DNA of 64,000 nucleotides from Micromonospora echinospora (GCF_900091495.1 NZ_LT607413.1:6959001-7023000); one strand, 5' to 3'. Positions 8,198-17,641 are shown, counted from the stretch's first letter. A program made the numbers and translations. The notes: generated by a model not told the origin, from the letters alone.

Positions 8198-11100
8198 TCA
8201 GCCGAAGACCTGCGCCTCCAGCAGGCCGACGGAGGCCGTCCCGCTGGCGAGCAGGACGCGCAGCCGGGTCGTGGTGACCGGGGTGAACGCGACGTCGTTG
8301 TACCGGTCGGCCGCGACCGGGTGCCCGCCGGCGGCGGTCACGTCGGCCCAGGCGGCGCCGGTCCAGTACTGCACCTTCCAGGACGCCGGGAGCCGTACGC
8401 CCCCACCCTCGTCGAAGAAGTAGACCCGGGCCGAGCGGACCGTCTGCGCGGAGGCCCACGTCAGTTCGGCCCACTGCTGGCCGACCTCGGGCCAGGTCCC
8501 CCACCGGGGGTTGCCGGTGTCGTTCGACGAGGGCGGGTCGACGCCGTCGCTGATCGCGGCCACGCTCTCCCAGGGCGAGGTGTACGACGCAGACGGGGTC
8601 GCCGTGCGGGCCAGGTTCGTCCCCGGATCCGGGACGCCACCGCCGCCCCGCTGGTACACCTGCACCTCGGTCAGCCCGGTACGGAAGCCGGCGGCGTGGG
8701 TGAACTGCACCCGCAGCCGCGACGTGGTCACCGGGGCGAACCGGACCCGGTTGTAGTTGGACCGGACGACGCCGGGGGTCCGCACCTGGCCCGGCGCGGT
8801 GACCCAGGTGCCGCCGTCGAGGTACTGCACCGTGTACGAGCTGGGCGGACGGTAGCGGTTGGTGGCCCGGTCGTTGCGGAAGTAGAGCCACACGTCGTCC
8901 ACCGTGCGGCTCTGCCCGAGGTTCACCTCGTACCAGTCGGTGGCGTTCGGTGAGCCGTGGCTGCCCCAGATCGGCTCGTTGATCGGGAAGCCGTCCACCG
9001 CCGCCGCCGTCGAGGTTCCCGACGCGGTGTACGACGCGGAGGTGGCCGCGCCCCGGGCCAGGTTGGGCAGGGTGGCGGTCAGGTCGGCGCCGGCCTTGGC
9101 GAAGATGTCCACCATCCGGTCGGCGGTGTGCGTGACCGCCTGCGGCGTGCGAAGTCCGGGGACCGCGGTGCGGTGGGTGGCGGTGCCGCCCTCGGGCAGT
9201 TCGACCGTGCCGGTGGCCGGGTCGTAGACCACCCGGGTCAGCCGGTCGACGGTCACCGCCCGGACGCCGTCGAGGTAGATCGAGTAGCCCTGCGGCACGC
9301 CCGGGTAGCGGGTGACGCCGTCGGCCGGGTCGTCCCAGACGATACTCAGGTCCATGTTGCGGTACCGCAGGTTGTTCACCGCCAGGTGCGACCAGCCGAT
9401 GTCGATGGGGTCGAGTTCCACCCGCGCGTCGGTGCGCGGGCGCAGCCCGGCCACGTCCTCGATCACCGTCCAGTTGCTGCTGCCGAGGATGTTGTGGTGG
9501 ATCCAGGACCGGTAGGTGATGGTCTTCGTGGTGGCGTTCCAGTCGCTCCAGAACTCGTTGGCGTCCGGCCACTGGGTGTTCCCGCCGACGTACTGCGCCC
9601 AGGCGTTCCAGTAGAGCAGCTTCTTGTAGTGCTCGGCGGTCATCCACTGGTTGGGGTAGTTGCGCAGCACCGAGGAGTAGAGCCGGAACTGCACGGTGGA
9701 GTTGATGGTCGAGAAGTTGTTGCTGCCCGGCTTGCCGGCCGCCGCGGCGGCGGCCTTGTCCCGCTGGTTGGCGGTGAAGAACGGGAAGACCGGGTACTCG
9801 GCCGGGTCGTCGAAGAGGCGTAGCGCCTGCCGGTACTGCTCGGTGTTCGGCATCAGGCCCACCGCGTACGGGTAGTAGTTGTTGATCTCCTTCCAGGGCA
9901 CGTGGGTGTTGGTCGCCACGTGTCTGTGTTCCAGCAGTTGCCGGGACGGGTTCCACAGCGTGGTGAGCACGCCGGAGCGGATCCGCTCGGCCAGCGCCTG
10001 CATCTCGGCCGCCTTGGCGGTGTTGCCGACCAGCGCGTACGCCTGCTGCGCGGCGACCGCCCCGCTGTAGACGTACGCGGTCTCGGCCCGGTCGAGGTTG
10101 CCGTCGCGCCAGTGGAACGACACCGCGTCGGCGTCGTTGCCGGTCATCGCGCCCCAGTCGTACTCGATGACGCCGTTGCCGTTGGTGTCGTAGGTGGCGA
10201 GCTGTCCCTTGACGTCACCCTCGGCATAGCGGGCCAGGTGGCCGGCGATGACCGGTTGTCCACCGTGGATCTGGTAGCTGCGCCAGGCCGCCTCGGCGAT
10301 GTACTGGGTGTAGGAGTTCGACCAGTTCTCCGGGTCGCCGGGGTTGTCCATGAACCGGCCGCCCTTGGAGGTCTGCCCCACCGACAGCCACGGCCCGTAC
10401 GAGTAGATCGGGTTGCGCAGGTACTTCAGGTCGTCGATGTGCATCGGTTGGGTCAGCGCGATGGCGTTGTTGTAGCCGGTGACCCCTTCGATGGAGACCG
10501 GGAACTGGAAGTCCTGCCCCGGGATGTCCACGTCGAGGTAGTTGTAGCGCATCAGCCACCAGCGGTAGTAGACGTTCTTCTTGATCGCCGGGTCGGGCAC
10601 GTCGACGTACGGGACGTTCTCCGCCCACCAGCGGTTGTAGTCGCGGACGTGGGTGGCGAAGGCGGTCGCCGGGGTGTACGCCCGGTACGTCTGGTACTCG
10701 GTCAGCGACTCGGGGATCTCGGTGGTGACGAAGCCCATCACCACCTTGGTGGTGACGCTCTGCCCGGGGGCGAGGGTCACCGACCGGTCGAGTCCGCCGC
10801 CGCTGACCGTGAAGCCGTCCCCGGCCAGCCGGGGGTGGATGGTGGTGAGGTTGTTCTTCACCTGCCGGCTGCCGGTGAGTTCGCCGCCGGTGCCGCTGGT
10901 CGCGTACGGCGAGGTGGCCCGGAGCTGGAGCGTGGTGGCGGCGCCGCCGGTGTTGGTCAAGGTCAGGTTGGTCACCGCGACGTTCTGGTGGGTGACGAAC
11001 TTGGTCAGGTCGAGACGGACCGCGCCGCTGGTGTAGACGCCCTTCCAGTGGCTCGGCGACTGCCACCGGCTGCCGACCTGTTCGGTGAAGGTGCCCGGGG

Positions 11101-11494
11101 TGACCGCCACGGCGTAGGCGTTCTGGCTGCTGATGTTGTCCCAGTAGGCGGCGTTGCCGCCGAAACCGATCACGGCCGGGTTGTGGGTGTTCATGTAGAA
11201 CCCCCGGCCCCGGGTCATCAGCCAGGGGCCGGCGGGGTCGTTGCCGGGGCGGGCGAGCAGCCGGTCCATCCAGAAGTCGGTGCCGCCGGCCTCGGCGTCG
11301 TAGATGGCCTTCATCATGTTGCCGGTGGTGTAGCCGACCGGCGGCGCGGGCACCGACGGGCCGGAGAAGGTGGGGTAGCCGATGGTCTGGGCCGCGTGGG
11401 CGGGGGCGGCGGGGACGGCCAGCGCGCCGACGGTGAGCACGGCGGCCAGCGCCAGTGCGGTCGGCGCCCGGCCTCGGGTGCGGGTGCGGAACAC
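8198..11494 (-). CDS. Secreted MGH1-like (alpha/alpha)6 glycoside hydrolase with discoidin modules
   Basis: 1098 residues. GTG 11494 is chosen because GGAGGT lies 7 nt upstream and a Sec signal follows directly (ALALAAVLTVGALAVPAAPAHA). Residues about 35-800 form a large helical glycosidase. Motifs such as VIEYDWGAMTGNDADAVSF, PWKEINNYYPYAVGLMP and WPDANEFWSDW resemble MGH1/GH63-clan six-hairpin hydrolases. A discoidin-like domain follows at about 810-950, then at about 957-1098 a module shared with the next two secreted proteins (SYTSPWESVAA...NPRWGTWP...VYFFDE). It starts 35 nt after GH43, so they are co-transcribed. Locus context suggests an arabinose-containing plant glycan as substrate; this is inference and the exact GH family is uncertain. 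Confidence 0.72.
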   Translation of the reverse strand: MFRTRTRGRAPTALALAAVLTVGALAVPAAPAHAAQTIGYPTFSGPSVPAPPVGYTTGNMMKAIYDAEAGGTDFWMDRLLARPGNDPAGPWLMTRGRGFYMNTHNPAVIGFGGNAAYWDNISSQNAYAVAVTPGTFTEQVGSRWQSPSHWKGVYTSGAVRLDLTKFVTHQNVAVTNLTLTNTGGAATTLQLRATSPYATSGTGGELTGSRQVKNNLTTIHPRLAGDGFTVSGGGLDRSVTLAPGQSVTTKVVMGFVTTEIPESLTEYQTYRAYTPATAFATHVRDYNRWWAENVPYVDVPDPAIKKNVYYRWWLMRYNYLDVDIPGQDFQFPVSIEGVTGYNNAIALTQPMHIDDLKYLRNPIYSYGPWLSVGQTSKGGRFMDNPGDPENWSNSYTQYIAEAAWRSYQIHGGQPVIAGHLARYAEGDVKGQLATYDTNGNGVIEYDWGAMTGNDADAVSFHWRDGNLDRAETAYVYSGAVAAQQAYALVGNTAKAAEMQALAERIRSGVLTTLWNPSRQLLEHRHVATNTHVPWKEINNYYPYAVGLMPNTEQYRQALRLFDDPAEYPVFPFFTANQRDKAAAAAAGKPGSNNFSTINSTVQFRLYSSVLRNYPNQWMTAEHYKKLLYWNAWAQYVGGNTQWPDANEFWSDWNATTKTITYRSWIHHNILGSSNWTVIEDVAGLRPRTDARVELDPIDIGWSHLAVNNLRYRNMDLSIVWDDPADGVTRYPGVPQGYSIYLDGVRAVTVDRLTRVVYDPATGTVELPEGGTATHRTAVPGLRTPQAVTHTADRMVDIFAKAGADLTATLPNLARGAATSASYTASGTSTAAAVDGFPINEPIWGSHGSPNATDWYEVNLGQSRTVDDVWLYFRNDRATNRYRPPSSYTVQYLDGGTWVTAPGQVRTPGVVRSNYNRVRFAPVTTSRLRVQFTHAAGFRTGLTEVQVYQRGGGGVPDPGTNLARTATPSASYTSPWESVAAISDGVDPPSSNDTGNPRWGTWPEVGQQWAELTWASAQTVRSARVYFFDEGGGVRLPASWKVQYWTGAAWADVTAAGGHPVAADRYNDVAFTPVTTTRLRVLLASGTASVGLLEAQVFG

Positions 11495-11529
11495 GGGGAC
11501 ACCTCCAGGGACGGGGTGGAGGGGGACGG

Positions 11530-12990
11530 TCAGGGCTGGTAGGCGAGCCACTCCAGCAGGCCGGTGGAGAGACCGGAGCGGGCGGTGACGGCCAGCCGCA
11601 GCCGGGTGGTGCTGACGGTGCCGAAGGTGGTGACGTTGTAGGTGTTCCCGGCGACCGGGCAGGACGACTGGCCGGGCACCGGCACGTAGCCGCTGCCGTT
11701 CCAGTACTGCACCTGGCAGGAGGCGGGCAGGTCGATGCCCTGGTCGTCGTCGAACCAGTAGGTGGCGATCCGGTTCACCTGGCGGGCTGCCGGCCAGGTG
11801 TACTCGACCCACTGGGTGCCCTGCTGGGGCCAGTTGCCGTACGCCAGGTTGCTGCGGTCGGCCGAGTTGGCCGGCACGCCGCCGTTGTGGAGCGCGGCGA
11901 CGCTCTCCCACGGTGAGACGTACGAGGTGGTGGCGGTGGCCGAGGGGGCGAGGTTGGTGCCGGCCGGGGGTCCTTGAGGGCCGCCGGGGTTGGGCGGTGG
12001 GCCGGTGGCGGTCTGGACCACCTTGCGCATGGTGCCGTCCGCGTTGAAGTGCAGCAGGTCCACCGCGACGGAGCGGCGGAAGTTGCCGCCGCCGGGGGCG
12101 TCGGCATTGTGGTAGACGATGTACCACTGGCCGTTGAACTGGACCACCCCGGCGTGGTTCGTGGTCGAGGAGACCCGGTCGAGCACCACGCCCCGGTGGG
12201 TCCACGGGCCGAGCGGGCTGGTCGCGGTGGCGTAGCGCTGGCAGGCGTAGGCCGAGTCGGTGACGCAGCCGCCGGTGTCGTTGGCGGCGTACATCAGGTA
12301 GTAGAGGCCGTTGCGCTTGAACATCCAGGGGGCCTCCCAGAAGTTCGTCAGCCCCTGCGGGGTGACCACCGGCCCGTCCAGCTCGACCATGTTCGACTTG
12401 AGCTTCGCCGCCCGAACCCCCCAGTACCCGCCCCAGTAGAGGTACGCCTGGCCGTCGTCGTCGGTGAACACGGTCGGGTCGATGTTCAGGCCGGAGGAGT
12501 TCGGGGTGCTGTCGCTGACCAGCGGGCCACCCTTGGCGTCGGTGAACGGGCCGAGCGGGCTGTCGCCCACCGCCACGCCGATGTCCATCCAGCCGGGGCC
12601 GCGTCCGTTGACCGAGGTGTACCAGTAGTACCGGCCGTTGCGAGGTTCGACCTCGCTGGCCCAGGCGTCCGCGCCGGCCCAGGGGAAGGTGCCGACGTTG
12701 GCCCGCGCCCCGTGGTCGGTCCAGGTCGCCGCGTCGGTGGAGCAGAGCACCCGCCACTCGCGCATGACGAAGTTGTTGGTGCCGGTGGGTGCCTCGTCCC
12801 GGCCGGCGTAGACGTACATCGTGTTGCCGACGACCAGTGGGGCCGGGTCGGCGGTGTAGACGTGGGTGACGATCGGGTTGGCGGCGGGCGCGGGCGCGGC
12901 GGGCACGACCGCGCCGAGCGCGACGAGCGTGACGGCGGTGGCCACGCCGGCCCAGTGGACGGCACGCCGGGACTCGGGTGGACGGAACAT
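11530..12990 (-). CDS. Secreted GH43-family arabinanase/arabinofuranosidase
   Basis: 486 residues with a Sec signal (to about 37, PAAPAPAA). Five-bladed propeller motifs of GH43 are in order: YTADPAPLVVGNTMYVYAGRD with the likely general-base Asp, SSGLNIDPTVFTDDDGQAYLYWGG with the pKa-modulating Asp, and TNFWEAPWMFKR with the general-acid Glu. From about 343 to 486 it carries the same SPWESVAA-type binding module as its neighbours. The GH43 subfamily suggests arabinan or arabinoxylan side chains as substrate. A terminator-like hairpin separates it from the upstream peptidase gene, while the MGH1-like gene follows after 35 nt. Confidence 0.88.
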   Translation of the reverse strand: MFRPPESRRAVHWAGVATAVTLVALGAVVPAAPAPAANPIVTHVYTADPAPLVVGNTMYVYAGRDEAPTGTNNFVMREWRVLCSTDAATWTDHGARANVGTFPWAGADAWASEVEPRNGRYYWYTSVNGRGPGWMDIGVAVGDSPLGPFTDAKGGPLVSDSTPNSSGLNIDPTVFTDDDGQAYLYWGGYWGVRAAKLKSNMVELDGPVVTPQGLTNFWEAPWMFKRNGLYYLMYAANDTGGCVTDSAYACQRYATATSPLGPWTHRGVVLDRVSSTTNHAGVVQFNGQWYIVYHNADAPGGGNFRRSVAVDLLHFNADGTMRKVVQTATGPPPNPGGPQGPPAGTNLAPSATATTSYVSPWESVAALHNGGVPANSADRSNLAYGNWPQQGTQWVEYTWPAARQVNRIATYWFDDDQGIDLPASCQVQYWNGSGYVPVPGQSSCPVAGNTYNVTTFGTVSTTRLRLAVTARSGLSTGLLEWLAYQP

Positions 12991-13025
12991 GGGCGTCGCC
13001 TCTCTCGGGAGGGGGTGCGGTGCGG

Positions 13026-13055
13026 CGGCCCGCCGGGCGGGTGCCCGGCGGGCCG
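13026..13055 (-). terminator. Hairpin between metzincin and GH43 genes
   Basis: A 13-bp perfect stem (GGCCCGCCGGGC / GCCCGGCGGGCC plus one closing C-G pair) with loop GGGT lies 6 nt after the metzincin stop at 13061. It probably ends or attenuates that transcript before GH43. Confidence 0.7.
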
Positions 13056-13060
13056 GTGGT

Positions 13061-14359
13061 TCACAGCCCGTAGCGACTCTTCAGGTGCCGCCACCAGTCG
13101 CGGAACATCCACGCGTCGAACTCGGTGATGGCACTGGCGGAGCCGGCCTTCATCAGGAACCCGCCGACACCGCTCGGCGACCAGTCGTAGAAGTCGTCGA
13201 GGCCGAAGGTGTGGCCGATCTCGTGCAGCAGGATGGTCATGTTCTCGGCGTTGATGTTGTTGACGAAGTACTCGCTGCCCATCCGCTGGCCCCAGTCGCC
13301 GCCCGCGCCGCCGCCCATGCCGGCGGTCAGCCAGAGCGACTGGTCGTAGTGGCGGGCCGCGCCGCCGGGGCAGTTCGGGTATTGGCCGTTCTGGTTGAAG
13401 AACCGCCCGCACCCCTCGGCGCACTGTGGGGCGTTCTCCCGGATGTCGTTCACGTAGATGTCGACGGAGGTGTCCGACCACTGCAACTGGGCCCGGTCCC
13501 GTACCGCCCAGCCGACCACCTTGATCGGCACCGTGGCGTACGGCCAGTTGTTGTGGCCGACCATCACGTCCATCCACTTCTTGTACTGGCGGGCCAGGGT
13601 GGCGTGGATCTGGTCACGCAACGCGGCGGAGACGCTGGCCGGGGAGTCCCAGCGGACGCAGAAGTTCAGGCTGCCCCGGTTGGCGAAGACCTGGTCCCAG
13701 CCGTAGTTGCGGAAGCCGTACAGGTTGGGATAGGTCGCCTCCTGGTGGGCCCAGACCTCGCCCAGCGGGGTGACCAGGTTGCCCGGCGGGTTCCAGCCGG
13801 TCGGCGGGTTACCACCGGGCGGGTTGGCGTGCGCCTTGACCTCCAGCAGCCCGACCGAGCCCGCGCCGCTGTCGAGCAGCACCCGCAGCCGGCTGGTGCT
13901 GACCGCGGTGAAGGTCACCAGGTTGTAGCGGTTCGCGGCCACCGGATATCCGGAGGCGCCCGTGACGTCCTGGTAGGAGCTGCCGTTCCAGGACTGCACC
14001 CGCCAGGCGGCGGGCAGCCGCACCCCGCCGTTGTCGTCGAAGAAGTAGACCTCGACCGCGCGGATCGTCTGGTTCGCGGTCCAGGTGAGCTGCGCCCACT
14101 GCTGGCCCTGGTTGGGCCAGGTCCCCCAGCGCGGGTTGGCCGTGTCGTTGGACGAGGTCGGGTCGATGCCGTCCCGGATCGCCGCGACGTCCTCCCACGG
14201 CGAGGTGTACGACGCGCTCGGCGTCGCCGTCCAGGCCAGGTTGTCCCCGGGCGCCGCCTGGGCGACGCCCCCGGTCGCCCCGACGGCGACGAGGCCGAGG
14301 CCGGCGGCCATCAGCCCGGCCGCCACGGGTGCGACGATTCGTCTCCACCACTGTCTCAT
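13061..14359 (-). CDS. Secreted metzincin-like protein with N-terminal discoidin-like module
   Basis: 432 residues. A signal peptide (to about 36, GGVAQA) is followed at about 37-175 by the module shared with the GH43 and MGH1-like proteins, then a short Pro/Gly linker and a C-terminal domain. HEIGHTFGLDD at 379-389 matches HExxHxxGxxD, with Asp as putative third zinc ligand as in snapalysin (M7). The later FLMKAG could supply the Met-turn. The region between (WDQVFANRG...FCVRWDS..., several Cys) is not recognised. ATG 14359 follows AAGGGG. It may cleave glycoproteins or be a carbohydrate-binding protein with a metzincin fold; activity is inferred from the zinc motif only. Confidence 0.65.
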   Translation of the reverse strand: MRQWWRRIVAPVAAGLMAAGLGLVAVGATGGVAQAAPGDNLAWTATPSASYTSPWEDVAAIRDGIDPTSSNDTANPRWGTWPNQGQQWAQLTWTANQTIRAVEVYFFDDNGGVRLPAAWRVQSWNGSSYQDVTGASGYPVAANRYNLVTFTAVSTSRLRVLLDSGAGSVGLLEVKAHANPPGGNPPTGWNPPGNLVTPLGEVWAHQEATYPNLYGFRNYGWDQVFANRGSLNFCVRWDSPASVSAALRDQIHATLARQYKKWMDVMVGHNNWPYATVPIKVVGWAVRDRAQLQWSDTSVDIYVNDIRENAPQCAEGCGRFFNQNGQYPNCPGGAARHYDQSLWLTAGMGGGAGGDWGQRMGSEYFVNNINAENMTILLHEIGHTFGLDDFYDWSPSGVGGFLMKAGSASAITEFDAWMFRDWWRHLKSRYGL

Positions 14360-14361
14360 CT

Positions 14362-14388
14362 GATCCCCTTGATCGAAGTTTGTCGATT
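14362..14388 (-). promoter_or_regulatory. AT-rich promoter/operator region of the metzincin gene
   Basis: A short AT-rich patch directly upstream of ATG 14359 contains TCGAAGTTTGTCGA, an imperfect dyad with TCGA at both ends. The TGTCGA element also occurs beside the palindrome in front of GH127 (19612-19625). It may be a second, weaker site for the LacI regulator of this locus. This is a comparison by eye only. Confidence 0.25.
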
Positions 14389-14394
14389 TATTTG

Positions 14395-14440
14395 TCCCGG
14401 ACCCGCCCAGGTCCCGCGGCCCATCGCGGGTGGTCCGGGA
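14395..14440 (-). terminator. Compound hairpin ending the GH127-ABC operon
   Basis: Outer arms TCCCGGACC / GGTCCGGGA (9 bp) enclose inner arms CCCGCG / CGCGGG, beginning immediately after the permease stop at 14441. This separates the importer operon from the metzincin gene. Confidence 0.65.
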
Positions 14441-15250
14441 TCAGCCCTTCACCGCACCGGAGGCGAACCCCCGGACGTAGCTGCGCTGGAGGAACGCGAA
14501 GAGGAGCAGGCACGGCACGGCCATGAAGACCACGCCGGCCTCCAGCGCGGCGTAGTCGATCGATCCGTGGCTCGCCGTACGCATGTTGACCACCGCCAGC
14601 GTGGCGGTGAACCGGTCGGTGGAGTTGAGCAGGATCAACGGCGCGAAGAACTCGCTCCACGAGGTGAGGAACGCGAACAGCGCGACCGTGACCAGCCCGG
14701 GGCGGACCGCCGGGAGCAGGACCCGGAGCAGCACGCCCACGCTGCCCGCCCCGTCGACCTGCGCGGACTCTTCCAGCTCCCGGGGCACCGCCTCGAACGA
14801 GTTGCGCATCATGAAGACGGAGAACGGCAGCTGGAACATGATCAGCACCAGGCTCAGCCCGACCAGCGAGTCCTCCAGGCCGATCCAGCCGAGCAGCACG
14901 TAGAGCGCGATCAGGATGGTCGCGTACGGCACCATCAGGATCGCCAGGGTGAGCAGGAAGAGCAGGTCCCGACCGGGGAACCGGAAACGCCCGAACGCGT
15001 AGCCGCCCAGCGTCGCGACCAGCAGCGTGCCGCCGACCGTCAACGCGCTGACCGTCACGCTGTTGACCAGGTGGTACGGGCGGATGCCGTGGTCGGAGGT
15101 GAACAACCGGTCGTAGTTCTCCAGACCGAACCCGGTGCCGGTCCGCACCGACGCCCACCCGCTCCACAGCAGCGGGAACAGGAACAGGATCGCCAGCGCC
15201 GCGCCGGTGACGGGGAAGCCCCACCGGGTGGCCGTCGGATAACCGGTCAT
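14441..15250 (-). CDS. Carbohydrate ABC transporter permease (MalG type)
   Basis: 269-residue inner-membrane permease with six predicted helices. The ABC-interacting EAA loop, ELEESAQVDGAGSVGVLLRV, is at about residues 160-180, and it ends FASGAVKG as MalG-type proteins do. It is the last gene of the importer operon, starting 13 nt after the MalF-type partner. No ATPase gene is in the locus, so a shared MsiK-like ATPase encoded elsewhere is expected, as in many actinobacteria. The cargo is inferred from GH127 to be arabinofuranose oligosaccharides. Confidence 0.9.
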   Translation of the reverse strand: MTGYPTATRWGFPVTGAALAILFLFPLLWSGWASVRTGTGFGLENYDRLFTSDHGIRPYHLVNSVTVSALTVGGTLLVATLGGYAFGRFRFPGRDLLFLLTLAILMVPYATILIALYVLLGWIGLEDSLVGLSLVLIMFQLPFSVFMMRNSFEAVPRELEESAQVDGAGSVGVLLRVLLPAVRPGLVTVALFAFLTSWSEFFAPLILLNSTDRFTATLAVVNMRTASHGSIDYAALEAGVVFMAVPCLLLFAFLQRSYVRGFASGAVKG

Positions 15251-15263
15251 GACCCTGCGCCCC

Positions 15264-16229
15264 CTATCGGGAACGTCGGCGCAGCGCGCCGAGCTGGACG
15301 ACGTTGACGACGAGGAGCACGGCGAGCAGCACCACCGAGATGCCGGCCGCCGAACCGAGGTCGAGGCGGACGAACGCCTCGCGGTAGATCACCATCACCA
15401 GCGAGGTGGTGCTGTTGTCCGGCCCACCCCGGGTGAGGATCCAGAACTGGTCGAAGGCGAGCAGCGAGCCGGTCACCATCAGGGTGAGCACCAGCGCGAC
15501 GGACGGCCGCAGCAGCGGCAGCGTGATCCGCCGGAAGGTCTGCCAGCGGGACGCGCCGTCGAGCCGGGCCGCCTCGTAGACCTCCAGCGGGATCGCCTGC
15601 AACCCGGTCAGCAGGATCAGCATGTTGAACCCCGCGAACCGCCACAGCACCAGCAGCACCGTCGAGCCGAGCGCCGAGCCGGCGCTGCCGCTGGTGAGGG
15701 AGACGTGCCCGTCGACCAGCCCGAGCCACCGCAGCAGGTCGGTGACCGGGCCGATCTCGTCGCTGAGCAGGCCCAGGAAGAGCAGGGAGGCGCTGGCGAA
15801 ACCGACCGACATCGGCAGGACCACCGCGGCGCGGAGGAAGCCCACCCCGCGTCGGCGCTGTTGCAGCAGCAGGGCCAGCCCGAGCGCGACCGCGAAGAGC
15901 AGCACCGTCATGATCAGCGTGTACCGGAGGGTGAACCAGGCCGCCGACCGGATCAGCTCGTCGTCGGCGACGGCGGTGTAGTTGTCCGGAGCGTTGCGGG
16001 TCGGCGTGCCGAGCAGCGGCCACCGGTGCAGCGACATCCAGCCGACCAGGACCAGCGGGACGAGGAAGAACATGCCGACCACGAGTGCCGTCGGGGTGGC
16101 GTAGGCGAGGCCGGTCAGGGCCTCCCGCCGCGAGCGCGACCAGCCACGGCGCGACCGGCCCCCGGGGCGGGACGTGGTGGCCCCGCGCCGGTCGACGCCG
16201 GTCGACGGGGGCAGCACCGTGGTGGGCAT
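15264..16229 (-). CDS. Carbohydrate ABC transporter permease (MalF type)
   Basis: 321-residue membrane permease with a basic N-terminus and six hydrophobic segments. The EAA loop is VYEAARLDGASRWQTFRRI, at about 210-230. ATG 16229 has GGAGGAA upstream. It lies between the binding protein and the MalG-type permease in one operon. It is the hydrophobic partner of a CUT1-type importer. Confidence 0.9.
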   Translation of the reverse strand: MPTTVLPPSTGVDRRGATTSRPGGRSRRGWSRSRREALTGLAYATPTALVVGMFFLVPLVLVGWMSLHRWPLLGTPTRNAPDNYTAVADDELIRSAAWFTLRYTLIMTVLLFAVALGLALLLQQRRRGVGFLRAAVVLPMSVGFASASLLFLGLLSDEIGPVTDLLRWLGLVDGHVSLTSGSAGSALGSTVLLVLWRFAGFNMLILLTGLQAIPLEVYEAARLDGASRWQTFRRITLPLLRPSVALVLTLMVTGSLLAFDQFWILTRGGPDNSTTSLVMVIYREAFVRLDLGSAAGISVVLLAVLLVVNVVQLGALRRRSR

Positions 16230-16297
16230 CTGTTCCTCCGGTCCGGGGAGGGCGGACCCGCGACGCCGGACGCCGACGGCCGGGACCGCGTGGCGGG

Positions 16298-17581
16298 TCA
16301 GCCCTGCTGGAGTGACCTGGTGATGGCCGTGTTGCCCTCGGCGAGCGCGCGGGGGGCGTCCCCGAACAACGCGCCACGGACGGTGCGGAGCCAGGGGCTC
16401 TGCGGGTCGTTGAACGAGGCGTTGAAGTTCTCCGCGTACGGCGTCCGGCCTCGGGCCACCAGGCCGTTGATCAGCGTGAGTCGCGGGTCGGTCGCGGAGT
16501 ACCGGTTCGCCGCCAGGTCGGTGCGGGTGGGCACCCCCTTGTTCTTCGCGACCACCTCGACCTGCGCCTCGTCCGACATGGTCCAGGCCAGGAAGTCCCA
16601 GGCCTGGGCGGCCCGGTCGCTGGTGGCGCCGATGCCGATCGCGTCCCCGCCGACGAAGGTGGACGCCCCGCCGGTCAGGCCGGGGATCGGCGCGACCCCC
16701 ATCGACACGCCCTTCGACTCGATCATGCCGAGCCAGACCGAGGGGGCGGGGGCGATGCCGACCCGGCCGGCCTGGAGCGCGCCGAGCCAGGTCGGTCCGG
16801 CCTCGTCCCGGGAGGCCGGCGCGGCGACGCCCTCCTCGTAGAGCAAGCGGTAGAGCGCGAACACGTCGGCCATCTCCGGGGAGTCGATCCGGGCCGTCCG
16901 TCCCTCGGCGTCCAGGACCTCGCCGCCCGCCGCCCAGACCGACGGCCAGAAGGTGAACTCCACACAGCCGCCGCAGTTGCCGCCGAAGTAGGTGCCGTGC
17001 ACGTCACCACCGAGCCGGTCGATGGCCCGCGCGTGTTCGGCGAACTCCCGCAGCGAGGTCGGGGGTCGCTCCGGATCGAGTCCGGCCCGCCGGTAGAGGT
17101 CCTTGTTGTAGAGCATCACCGACATGTCGATGGTGTGCGGGACCGCGTAGTTGCGGTCCTTCCAGGTGCCGGCGCGCACGTGCGCCGGGGCCACCCGGTC
17201 CCGCACGTCGAGCCCGGCGAACCGGTCGGTGAGGTCGGTCCAGAGCCCCTGCGCGGCGTACTGCGCGGCGAACACCACGTCGGCGGCGAACAGGTCGGGC
17301 AGCGCCCGGGCACCGGCCGCCGAGGCCAGCTTCGCCGGGTACTCCTCGTTGGGGTACGCGGTCACCCGCACCTTGTTCCGGTGCGTGGCGTTGTACGCCT
17401 CGGCGTACGCCCGGGAGACCGACTCGGTGGCCGCCCTGGTCCAGAGGGTCAACGTGGCGCCGTCGTCGACCCCGGACGGGCCGGTGGCCGACGGCGGGTC
17501 GTCGCCGCCGCAGGCCGCCACGGCCGTCGCCACGATCGCTGCCGTCAGCACGGCGACAACTCGAAGACCTCGCGGTCCCAT
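16298..17581 (-). CDS. Sugar-binding lipoprotein of the arabinose-locus ABC importer
   Basis: 427-residue extracellular solute-binding protein of the CUT1 (SBP_bac_1) type. The signal peptide ends in a lipobox (VAACGG, Cys about 24), so the mature protein is a membrane-anchored lipoprotein. Features include LTLWTRAATESV near the mature N-terminus and WDFLAWTMSDEAQ near residue 325. ATG 17581 has GGAAGGAGAG upstream. It follows GH127 by 60 nt and precedes both permeases, so ligand capture, import and hydrolysis are co-expressed. Confidence 0.9.
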   Translation of the reverse strand: MGPRGLRVVAVLTAAIVATAVAACGGDDPPSATGPSGVDDGATLTLWTRAATESVSRAYAEAYNATHRNKVRVTAYPNEEYPAKLASAAGARALPDLFAADVVFAAQYAAQGLWTDLTDRFAGLDVRDRVAPAHVRAGTWKDRNYAVPHTIDMSVMLYNKDLYRRAGLDPERPPTSLREFAEHARAIDRLGGDVHGTYFGGNCGGCVEFTFWPSVWAAGGEVLDAEGRTARIDSPEMADVFALYRLLYEEGVAAPASRDEAGPTWLGALQAGRVGIAPAPSVWLGMIESKGVSMGVAPIPGLTGGASTFVGGDAIGIGATSDRAAQAWDFLAWTMSDEAQVEVVAKNKGVPTRTDLAANRYSATDPRLTLINGLVARGRTPYAENFNASFNDPQSPWLRTVRGALFGDAPRALAEGNTAITRSLQQG

Positions 17582-17641
17582 CGGTCTCTCCTTCCGCCGG
17601 AAGCGGGGTAGACGAACACGTCCGGGGGCGGCCGGGCCGGT

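Noticed and set aside
11495..12757. Extension of the MGH1-like protein to 12757
   Set aside because: It is a shadow of the GH43 gene. The signal peptide and GGAGGT at GTG 11494 define the start.
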